Below, in pieces: positions 37,867-44,001 of a DNA stretch of 44,001 nucleotides. The DNA comes from Rickettsia conorii (GTDB lineage: Bacteria > Pseudomonadota > Alphaproteobacteria > Rickettsiales > Rickettsiaceae). Positions within the stretch are counted from its first letter, which is position 1, and each line of letters starts with the position of its first letter. The position numbers were made by a program, and so were the translations under genes. The DNA is taken from positions 1 through 44,001 of the forward strand of contig DYTE01000007.1 of assembly GCA_020726135.1 (NCBI GenBank). The letters run 5' to 3'. Under the pieces are notes generated by a model. It searched no databases and had not been told where the DNA came from. It was given only the letters and a program-made list of their open reading frames with translations.

Positions 37867-38274
37867 ATGAATATTATTCAAGAGTTTGAAAAAGCTCAAA
37901 TAGTTAAATTAACTGAAAATAAAAAAATTCCAGATTTTAAATCAGGTGATACTGTAAAAATTATGGTAAAACTGATTGATAAATCATTTGAAAAAGATGG
38001 AAAAGAAAAAATTACAGAAAGATTGCAAGCTTACGAAGGTGTGGTGATTGCAAGAAGAAATCGAGGTGTTACCTCTTCTGTTTTAGTTCGTAAAATGAGC
38101 CATGGTGAAGGTGTTGAAAGACGTTTTATGTTATATTCACCTATAGTTCATTCAATTGAAGTTGTGAAATATGGTGTTGTACGTCGTGCAAAACTATATT
38201 ATTTAAGAAATCTGAAAGGTAAAGCAGCTAGAATTGCTGAAAGAATAATTTCTAAAAAAGTAAATGTAGCTTAG
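37867..38274 (+). CDS. rplS: 50S ribosomal protein L19
   Basis: Large-subunit protein at the 30S-50S bridge. The 135 residues contain the family blocks [47 protein letters not shown] and [22 protein letters not shown], with [13 protein letters not shown] near the C terminus. GGAG lies 10 bases before the ATG. It is coupled to trmD, as in most bacteria, and followed by a strong terminator. Confidence 0.97.
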   Translation: MNIIQEFEKAQIVKLTENKKIPDFKSGDTVKIMVKLIDKSFEKDGKEKITERLQAYEGVVIARRNRGVTSSVLVRKMSHGEGVERRFMLYSPIVHSIEVVKYGVVRRAKLYYLRNLKGKAARIAERIISKKVNVA

Positions 38275-38283
38275 TGTTTTTTT

Positions 38284-38310
38284 AAGGTTCTATTTTAATA
38301 GAGCCTTTAT
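38284..38310 (+). terminator. Terminator of trmD-rplS
   Basis: AAGGTTCTAT (38284-38293) and ATAGAGCCTT (38298-38307) form a 10-bp stem with one G-U and a 4-base loop, followed by TATT, 9 bases past the rplS stop. Confidence 0.7.
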
Positions 38311-38336
38311 TACAAATTATTATTTAAGATTTGATT

Positions 38337-38774
38337 ATGTTTTATAGAATTATTTTTATCATGATGCTTATATATAATTTTTCTGTGTTAGCATCTTCAG
38401 AAAAAAACAATCTCCAAATAGCAACTAATTTAGAAGTATCTGATTCTAAAAAATTTGCAATAATTGAGAAAAAATTAAATAAAGATCCAGAATCAATAAT
38501 TCTTTCATTAAAAACTTTAAAAACATGCAATTTAATTAATATTGCTTCCGATATTTCATCTAATGTCAAATATAAAATTGAGAATTCTGAAAATTTCGAA
38601 GATTTTCAAAATGATACAAATATTTCCTGTACAAAAGATCAAATAATTAATGTTAAATTAATGGATTTAAAATCATCTATAGATAAATCTAAGATTGCAA
38701 CTATATTATTATATTTTAAAGATGAACCTAAATTAGATATTAAGTTTGAACTTACTGAAATGAAACATAATTAA
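38337..38774 (+). CDS. Small secreted protein of unknown function
   Basis: I do not recognise this protein. The ATG at 38337 is chosen rather than an in-frame TTG at 38331. The product has 145 residues with a signal peptide (MFYRIIFIMMLIYNFSVLA, cleavage before SS). The mature part is mostly Lys/Asp/Ser/Ile-rich with two cysteines, one in KTCNLINIA and one in ISCTKDQ, which could form one disulfide in the periplasm. It ends with a beta-like segment (ATILLYFKDEPKLDIKFEL). The next gene, a transhydrogenase subunit, follows after 10 bases, so they may share a transcript, but no functional link is evident. Confidence 0.65.
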   Translation: MFYRIIFIMMLIYNFSVLASSEKNNLQIATNLEVSDSKKFAIIEKKLNKDPESIILSLKTLKTCNLINIASDISSNVKYKIENSENFEDFQNDTNISCTKDQIINVKLMDLKSSIDKSKIATILLYFKDEPKLDIKFELTEMKHN

Positions 38775-38784
38775 TGGTTAATAT

Positions 38785-39198
38785 ATGAAACAACTTGAAG
38801 TATTAGCAGATCAAATTTCTAGAATGTCTAAAGAAAATACAAAACTTGTTGATGAATTTATATTAAAATTGGAAGATCATTATCAAAATATAGATAATAT
38901 CAATAGAGCTGCTTCTAACATAGATCCATTCATATGCGCTCTTACTATTTTTATTCTATCTGGATTTGTTGGTTATTATATAGTTTGGAGAGTTACACCA
39001 GCGCTTCATACACCTCTCATGTCTATTACCAATGCTATTTCTGCAATAATTATTATAAGTGCTATGGTTGCAACTACTGAAATTAATTTTGGCCTTTCAA
39101 GTTTTTTAGGTTATTTAGCATGTTTTTTTGCATCTATAAATATTTTTGGTGGTTTTGTTGTAACAGAAAGAATGCTCTCAATGTTTAAGCGGAAATAA
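38785..39198 (+). CDS. pntAB: NAD(P) transhydrogenase alpha subunit, membrane part (PntA2/PntAB)
   Basis: One membrane subunit of the proton-translocating transhydrogenase, which makes NADPH from NADH using the proton gradient. The 137 residues have a polar helical start (1-46) and three membrane segments: DPFICALTIFILSGFVGYYI (47-66), the SITNAISAIIIISAM segment and YLACFFASINIFGGFVV. WRVTPALHTPLMSITNAIS and NIFGGFVVTERML are diagnostic. It is the second chain of the three-chain form found in alphaproteobacteria. The first chain (NAD-binding) and PntB are not adjacent: neighbours are a secreted unknown and sucC. The N-terminal helix is longer than in many homologues. Confidence 0.93.
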   Translation: MKQLEVLADQISRMSKENTKLVDEFILKLEDHYQNIDNINRAASNIDPFICALTIFILSGFVGYYIVWRVTPALHTPLMSITNAISAIIIISAMVATTEINFGLSSFLGYLACFFASINIFGGFVVTERMLSMFKRK

Positions 39199-39321
39199 AT
39201 AAAAATTTTAAAAAATGTGCAGTAATTATGCTAGTACTATCTATCAGATTATCTTAATCTATTTTAGATAAAATCTTACTAAATTTAACAGCTTTTTGTT
39301 AATTTAAACATATTAATAATT

Positions 39322-40479
39322 ATGAATATTCATGAATATCAAGCAAAAAATATTATAAAAGAATATGGAATTAATATTCCAGCAGGTGTTCTTATTTCGA
39401 ACAAAGAGGATATTGATAATATAATCAATAATTTTGATTCTACTGTTTATGTGATAAAAGCGCAAATTCATGCTGGTGATAGGGCAAAGTCTGGAGGTGT
39501 AAAAATAGCATATACAAAAGATACAGCAAAAAAAATAGCTAATGAAATGTTAGGTATTAACTTAATTACAAAACAAACTAATCAATTTGGACAAAAAGTT
39601 AATAAATTATATTTAGAATCCTTTGTTGAAACTCAAAAACAATATTATTTAAGTATATTATTTGATCGTAATTTAGAAAAAATTACTATTATGGCATTTC
39701 AGCAGAATTATAATGAAGAATCTTTGTCAAAATTAGATCATAATAAATTAATTAAAGTAGTGATTGATCCAATGACTGGATTGCAAGATTTTCATTGTAG
39801 AAATATTAGTTTAATGTTGTCACTTAATCATGAAACAGCAAAACAAATGAATCAATTGATAGAATCATTATATAAAATATTTATAACATATGAAGCTACT
39901 TTGATAGAACTTAGTCCATTAGTATTATCTAAATATAATAAATTAGTTGCACTTGATGCTAAGATGATATTTGATGACAATGCATTATTTAGACATAAAA
40001 ATATTAGATTATTAAGGGATATAAGTGAAGAAGATGAGCAAGAAGCTATAGCTTCGAATATGGCTATTAGTTATGTAAAAATGGATGGTAATATTGGTTG
40101 TATAGTAAATGGTTCAGGCCTTGCTATGGCAACGATTGATTTAGTACATATGCTTGGAGGAAATCCAGCTAATTTTCTTGATATTGGAGGACAGCCAGGT
40201 AATGATAAAATTAAAAATGCATTGCAGATATTATTATTAAATAAAGCTATAAAGGTTATATTGATTAATATTTTTGGAGGTATGATGCGTTGCGATCATA
40301 TTGCAAATAATATTATTACAGTTAGTAAAGCAATGGAAATAAAAATACCTATTATATTACGTCTTGAAGGTACTAATTCCGATATGGCAAAAAATATTCT
40401 TGCAAATTCTAATTTAGCTATTATCGTTGCGTCAGATTTAAAAGATGCGGTAAAACAAGCAATTAATTATTCAAAATAA
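39322..40479 (+). CDS. sucC: Succinyl-CoA synthetase beta subunit, with altered nucleotide-site residues
   Basis: Beta chain of the citric-acid-cycle enzyme that makes ATP or GTP from succinyl-CoA. The 385 residues match the family (ATP-grasp domain about 1-235, flavodoxin-like domain after it). [25 protein letters not shown] and [20 protein letters not shown] are typical. Differences from the family: the glycine-rich loop HAGGRGKAGG reads [10 protein letters not shown] (G53D, G55A; R54 kept), the metal-binding Asn of EINPL is a serine (S198 in ELSPL), while D212 is kept, and VGGGA reads IGGQP. The usual partner sucD is not next; class I lysS follows at 19 bases. It may be a diverged paralogue or a relaxed enzyme, and the frame is intact. 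Confidence 0.85.
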   Translation: MNIHEYQAKNIIKEYGINIPAGVLISNKEDIDNIINNFDSTVYVIKAQIHAGDRAKSGGVKIAYTKDTAKKIANEMLGINLITKQTNQFGQKVNKLYLESFVETQKQYYLSILFDRNLEKITIMAFQQNYNEESLSKLDHNKLIKVVIDPMTGLQDFHCRNISLMLSLNHETAKQMNQLIESLYKIFITYEATLIELSPLVLSKYNKLVALDAKMIFDDNALFRHKNIRLLRDISEEDEQEAIASNMAISYVKMDGNIGCIVNGSGLAMATIDLVHMLGGNPANFLDIGGQPGNDKIKNALQILLLNKAIKVILINIFGGMMRCDHIANNIITVSKAMEIKIPIILRLEGTNSDMAKNILANSNLAIIVASDLKDAVKQAINYSK

Positions 40480-40498
40480 AATATTAAATAAAAATAAT

Positions 40499-42088
40499 AT
40501 GTCACAATTCATTTCTTTAGACGAAGCTATTAAGTCGAATAGTTGGCCATTTCTGGAAGCTGTACAAATATTAAAAAATATTAATTATAAAGCGCCCAAG
40601 AAGGGTTATGTATTATTTGAAACTGGATATGGTCCATCTGGATTACCACATATTGGTACTTTTGCAGAAGTAGCAAGAACAATTATGGTGCAAAAAGCAT
40701 TTGAACAAATTTCTGATATTCCTACAAAATTAATTTGTTTTTCAGATGACTTGGATGGACTACGTAAAGTACCTTCAAATATTCCTAATAAGGAAATGAT
40801 TGCATCATATATTAATTTACCATTAACATCAGTGCCTGATCCATATAATATGTACGAGAGTTATGGTCATTATATGAATGCAAAATTACGTTCATTTTTA
40901 GATCGTTTTAATTTTCAATATGAATTTTATAGTAGTACAGAATGTTATAAATCAGGGTTTTTCGATAATATGATGATAAAAGTTCTTGAAAAATATGATG
41001 AAATTATGGATTTGATGATTCCAACTTTTAGAGCTGAAAGACAGGCGACATATTCCCCTTTTATGCCAATATGTCCTACAACAGGAATGATTTTGCAAGT
41101 TCCTATAGAAGCAACAGATTTATTAAAACATACTATTTCTTATAGAGATATTAATGGAACACTTATAGAAACATCTGTTAAGTCAGGTGGTTGTAAATTG
41201 CAATGGAAGCCAGATTTTGGCATGAGATGGGCAGCTTTGGATGTAGATTATGAGATGTATGGTAAAGATCATAGACCCAATGCTCAATTATATTCATCAA
41301 TTTGCAATATTTTGGGTGGAAAAGAGCCTATTCAGTTTTTCTATGAACTATTTTTAAATGAAGAAGGTGCTAAAATATCTAAATCTAAAGGTAATAGTAT
41401 TACTGTAGATGAATGGCTAAAATATGCTCCAGAAGATAGTCTTTCTTTGTTTATGTATAGTAACCCAACTAGAGCAAAGAGATTACATTTTGATGTTATA
41501 CCAAAAAATGTTGATGAATATATTATTTTTAATCATAAATATCATGCTGAAACAGATTTAGTTAAAAAACTTGCAAATCCATTATATCATATACATAATG
41601 GTGATGTGCCAATAATTCATAATTTTGGTATTAGTTTTGGTCTGTTATTAAATTTAGTTTCTGTATGTAATAGTGATAATAAAAAATTATTATGGAATTT
41701 TATAAAAAAATATGCTCCTAATGCAAATTTTGATAATATTATTTATATGGACATGTTATTTGATCATGCAATAAATTATTATCATGATTTTGTAAAACAC
41801 ACTAAGAAATATCCAGTTATTACAGAAAAACATATTAATATATTAAATGATATATTATTTTATTTACGTAATTTAACAAATAACGCAACATCTGAAGAAA
41901 TACAGACTGAACTATATAATATTGGTTCTAAAGTTGAATATAAATATGATAATTTACGCGAATATTTTAAAGAAATATATCAAATTTTACTTGGTCAAGA
42001 AGAAGGACCGCGTCTTGGTTCATTTATTAAGCTTTTTGGTATTAATCAAACTATAGAATTAATAGAAGCTTCACTTTTGCGTAATTAG
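40499..42088 (+). CDS. lysS: Lysyl-tRNA synthetase, class I
   Basis: Charges tRNA-Lys with lysine. It is the class I enzyme (also called LysK), unlike the class II LysRS of most bacteria, and typical of alphaproteobacteria, spirochaetes and archaea. The 529 residues carry the HIGH-type motif HIGTF (H51 in [11 protein letters not shown]) and the KMSKS-type motif KISKS (292-296 in [10 protein letters not shown]). [11 protein letters not shown] and [13 protein letters not shown] are class I LysRS blocks. The C-terminal helical anticodon-binding region is A+T-coded and diverged. It lies 19 bases after sucC and before lepB. Confidence 0.96.
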   Translation: MSQFISLDEAIKSNSWPFLEAVQILKNINYKAPKKGYVLFETGYGPSGLPHIGTFAEVARTIMVQKAFEQISDIPTKLICFSDDLDGLRKVPSNIPNKEMIASYINLPLTSVPDPYNMYESYGHYMNAKLRSFLDRFNFQYEFYSSTECYKSGFFDNMMIKVLEKYDEIMDLMIPTFRAERQATYSPFMPICPTTGMILQVPIEATDLLKHTISYRDINGTLIETSVKSGGCKLQWKPDFGMRWAALDVDYEMYGKDHRPNAQLYSSICNILGGKEPIQFFYELFLNEEGAKISKSKGNSITVDEWLKYAPEDSLSLFMYSNPTRAKRLHFDVIPKNVDEYIIFNHKYHAETDLVKKLANPLYHIHNGDVPIIHNFGISFGLLLNLVSVCNSDNKKLLWNFIKKYAPNANFDNIIYMDMLFDHAINYYHDFVKHTKKYPVITEKHINILNDILFYLRNLTNNATSEEIQTELYNIGSKVEYKYDNLREYFKEIYQILLGQEEGPRLGSFIKLFGINQTIELIEASLLRN

Positions 42089-42161
42089 AATTATTTTAAA
42101 ATATATTCTTTTATTTAATTTGCTAAAACAAAATATAATTTAAACATAAATTAAAATCATA

Positions 42162-42923
42162 ATGGCATTGTCTAGATTTAAAAATAAAAAAAATACTATT
42201 AATGAATATTATTCATTCTTTTTAGTCATATTGGTTGCTCTAATTATTAGATTTTTTGTTATGGAATTATTTTTTGTTCCAACTAGTTCTATGAAAGCTA
42301 CTATACTTGAGAATGATTATGTATTTTCTACTAAATATTCATATGGTTATAGTGATTATTCACTGCCATTTGATTTAGGTTTTTTTAAAGATAGAATATT
42401 TGCTGTTAGGCCTATCAGAGGTGATATTATTATTTTTAAACCTCCTAACGATGAAATTCATCCAAGATATGTTAAACGATTAATTGGTATGCCAGGTGAT
42501 AAAATTCATCTAAGTGATGATGTAATATATATAAATGATGTCGCTATTAAAAGAGAATTTATTTCTGATTTTATCAGTGAAACAAATGTTATTTATAATA
42601 AATATCAGGAAACATTACCGAATGGTGTAACATATTTTTCATATAAATTAAAAAATTCTGATAATCCTTTTGGTAATACTAAAATATTTTATGTTCCAGA
42701 AAATGAATATTTTTTTATGGGTGATAATAGAGATGAATCAAATGATAGTAGAGTTCAACTTGGATTTGTACCATTTAAAAATTTTATAGCAAAAGCTAGG
42801 TTTATTATTTTCTCTACAAAAGAAAAATTATTTGTAGATGATATAGGTATATTAGACCAGATATTGAGGTTTGGAAAATGGATAACATCTATTCGTTATG
42901 AACGATTATTTAAATTTTTATAA
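42162..42923 (+). CDS. lepB: Signal peptidase I
   Basis: Membrane serine protease that removes signal peptides from Sec and Tat substrates. The 253 residues have one membrane segment (about 18-36). The catalytic serine is S43 in PTSSMKAT, and the general-base lysine is K105 in RYVKRLIGMPGDK. FMGDNRDESNDSR is box E. The N-terminal segment is a single anchor, as in alphaproteobacteria. Substrates in this window include the secreted proteins at 5.3, 33.7 and 38.3 kb. A clear terminator follows in the 28-base gap to rlmB. Confidence 0.96.
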   Translation: MALSRFKNKKNTINEYYSFFLVILVALIIRFFVMELFFVPTSSMKATILENDYVFSTKYSYGYSDYSLPFDLGFFKDRIFAVRPIRGDIIIFKPPNDEIHPRYVKRLIGMPGDKIHLSDDVIYINDVAIKREFISDFISETNVIYNKYQETLPNGVTYFSYKLKNSDNPFGNTKIFYVPENEYFFMGDNRDESNDSRVQLGFVPFKNFIAKARFIIFSTKEKLFVDDIGILDQILRFGKWITSIRYERLFKFL

Positions 42924-42924
42924 T

Positions 42925-42952
42925 ATTTACTCTAAATATTATTAGAGTAAAT
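42925..42952. terminator. Bidirectional terminator between lepB and rlmB
   Basis: ATTTACTCTAA (42925-42935) and TTAGAGTAAAT (42942-42952) form a perfect 11-bp stem with a 6-base loop, filling the gap between two convergent genes; its right end touches the rlmB stop codon. Confidence 0.75.
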
Positions 42953-43680
42953 TATTGAATATTAAAAAAATAATGAAAAACAATTGATGCTGCATTTGAA
43001 ACATTAAGACTTTCTATTTGTTGAGACATATTTATTTTGCTTATAAAGTCGCAATGTTTTTTTACTAACGGTCTTATTCCTTTATCTTCTGATCCAAATA
43101 TTATTGCTATCCTATCTGAATATAATTGTTGGTTTAAATTATTATTGCTATTTCCATCCATTCCTATGATCCAAAATCCGATTTTTTTCAGTTGTTCTAT
43201 TGTACGTACTAAATTTACAACTTTAATTATAGGAACAATTTCTAAAGCTCCAGATGCTGTTTTAGCAATTGCTCCATTTTCCTCTGGAGAATTATCAGAT
43301 TGTAATATTATTGCATCAATTTCGAATGCAGCAGCGCTACGAATTATGGCGCCAATGTTTTGTGGATCAGTAACTTGATCTAAAATAGCAATTTTCAGTT
43401 GTTTTTTACTGACATTTATTTCTGATATATCATTTAAAAATATGGTTTTATTTAATTTAACTATTATCCCTTGATGCGCATTATTTTCTCCAACCATCTT
43501 ACTTAAATCTTTTTGCTGCAATATTTCATAAGAAAATTTTTCTATAATTTCTCTATGTGCATAAAAAATTTCTTCTGTACAAAAAATATTTCTTATATTT
43601 CGATTAGGATTATGAATTGCAGCAAGTGTTGCATGTTTTCCATAGATCGTTATTAAATCTTTATTTTTATTATTTCTCAT
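42952..43680 (-). CDS. rlmB: SpoU/TrmH-family rRNA 2'-O-methyltransferase (RlmB-like)
   Basis: Probably methylates the ribose of G2251 in 23S rRNA. The 242 residues are the RlmB length. An N-terminal substrate domain (TIYGKHATLAAIHNPNRNI through NNAHQGIIVKL) precedes the SPOUT knot. There, ILDQVTDPQNIGAIIRSAAAF, the catalytic Asn/Arg region, IAIIFGSEDKGIRPLV and the SLNVSNAASIVFHYF motif bind S-adenosylmethionine. In alphaproteobacteria rlmB commonly lies opposite a tRNA-Tyr cluster that precedes secE-nusG; here tRNA-Tyr follows at 43915. A different rRNA/tRNA target cannot be excluded. Confidence 0.9.
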   Translation of the reverse strand: MRNNKNKDLITIYGKHATLAAIHNPNRNIRNIFCTEEIFYAHREIIEKFSYEILQQKDLSKMVGENNAHQGIIVKLNKTIFLNDISEINVSKKQLKIAILDQVTDPQNIGAIIRSAAAFEIDAIILQSDNSPEENGAIAKTASGALEIVPIIKVVNLVRTIEQLKKIGFWIIGMDGNSNNNLNQQLYSDRIAIIFGSEDKGIRPLVKKHCDFISKINMSQQIESLNVSNAASIVFHYFFNIQ

Positions 43681-43822
43681 TGTTTATGTATTATTTATTT
43701 TTAATTTTATCTTGACACATGCTACTATTTATTATACAAATTTACAACTGAAATTAGTTAATTTATAATTTTTAATTATTTTTAACATTTTTAAAAAATT
43801 AACATATTTATAGAAATCATCC

Positions 43823-43851
43823 TTGAATTTTCATAAAAATGTCTATATTAT
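43823..43851 (+). promoter_or_regulatory. Predicted sigma-70 promoter of tRNA-Tyr
   Basis: TTGAAT (43823-43828) and TATTAT (43846-43851) are separated by exactly 17 bases. This would start transcription about 55 bases before the tRNA. A perfect TTGACA at 43712-43717, with TATACA 15 bases on, is a second, weaker-spaced candidate. Confidence 0.4.
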
Positions 43852-43914
43852 CATATTTTAATGATGATTGGATGTTTCGGTTTATTTATATTATGAAATT
43901 TTGAAAATATCATT

Positions 43915-44000
43915 GGAGGGGTGGCCGAGTGGTCAATGGCAGCAGACTGTAAATCTGCCCGCGTATGCGTTCGAAGGTTCAAATCCTTCTCCCTCCACCA
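43915..44000 (+). tRNA. tRNA-Tyr (anticodon GUA)
   Basis: An 86-base class II tRNA. The acceptor GGAGGGG pairs with TCCCTCC (one G-U). GGCCGAGTGGTCAATGG is the D arm. Anticodon stem GCAGA/TCTGC carries loop CTGTAAA (GTA at 43949-43951). A long variable arm and T arm GAAGG-TTCAAAT-CCTTC follow, then discriminator A and encoded CCA. It is complete just before the right edge. Confidence 0.97.
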
Positions 44001-44001
44001 C

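Overview
The window looks like a chromosomal segment of an A+T-rich alphaproteobacterium with a reduced, probably obligately intracellular lifestyle, most likely a member of the Rickettsiales. The reasons are the gene set and protein character: a class I lysyl-tRNA synthetase, a very long NAD-dependent glutamate dehydrogenase, HslV/HslU of rickettsial appearance, an AmiD-type amidase without a signal peptide, a synthetase-only RelA/SpoT fragment, an Rpn-family nuclease start, long A+T-rich gaps and scattered, broken-up operons. Species or genus cannot be fixed from the sequence alone. Most of the window is housekeeping; no CRISPR array, prophage or insertion sequence was seen.

Layout. 1-5.0 kb (minus strand): the start of an Rpn-type nuclease running off the left edge, ispB, an unrecognised membrane protein, uvrC, tRNA-Ser(GCU) and map. 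5.3-7.6 kb (plus): a secreted coiled-coil protein made of two copies of one unit, and a family 2 glycosyltransferase. 7.6-10.1 kb: fabF and acpP (minus), a 67-residue protein (plus) and a HIT protein (minus). 10.2-12.1 kb: hslVU. 12.2-15.0 kb (minus): M23 peptidase, lspA, a 55-residue BamF-like lipoprotein with a GTG start, and rph. 15.2-16.9 kb (minus): an unrecognised repeat-bearing membrane protein whose C-terminal part lies in another frame. 17.2-23.9 kb: pnp (plus), then a type I secretion pair plus cca (minus). 24.3-29.8 kb: NAD-glutamate dehydrogenase (plus) meeting nuoF (minus). 30.2-36.6 kb: rpmF (minus), then a six-gene plus-strand run bamE, amidase, obgE, alarmone synthetase, SIMPL protein and oligopeptidase B. 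36.7-44 kb: a small acidic frame and tRNA-Pro (minus), trmD-rplS, a secreted unknown, an orphan transhydrogenase subunit, sucC, lysS (class I), lepB, then rlmB (minus) and tRNA-Tyr at the right edge.

How the genes fit together. The main themes are envelope building and turnover (BamE, BamF-like, LspA, LepB, M23 peptidase, amidase, glycosyltransferase, type I exporter, FabF/ACP, IspB), RNA and translation upkeep (PNPase, RNase PH, CCA transferase, TrmD, RlmB, LysRS, L19, L32, MetAP, Obg), and energy from host amino acids (glutamate dehydrogenase to 2-oxoglutarate, then SucC, NuoF and transhydrogenase). Several complexes are represented by one subunit only (NuoF, SucC, PntA2), which indicates dispersed operons.

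The least explained parts are the frameshifted repeat membrane protein (15.2-16.9 kb), the small membrane protein with a tyrosine motif at 1.1-1.9 kb, the duplicated coiled-coil secreted protein (5.3 kb), the altered nucleotide-site residues of SucC, and a 13-bp inverted repeat bracketing tRNA-Ser. No convincing new multi-gene system was found.
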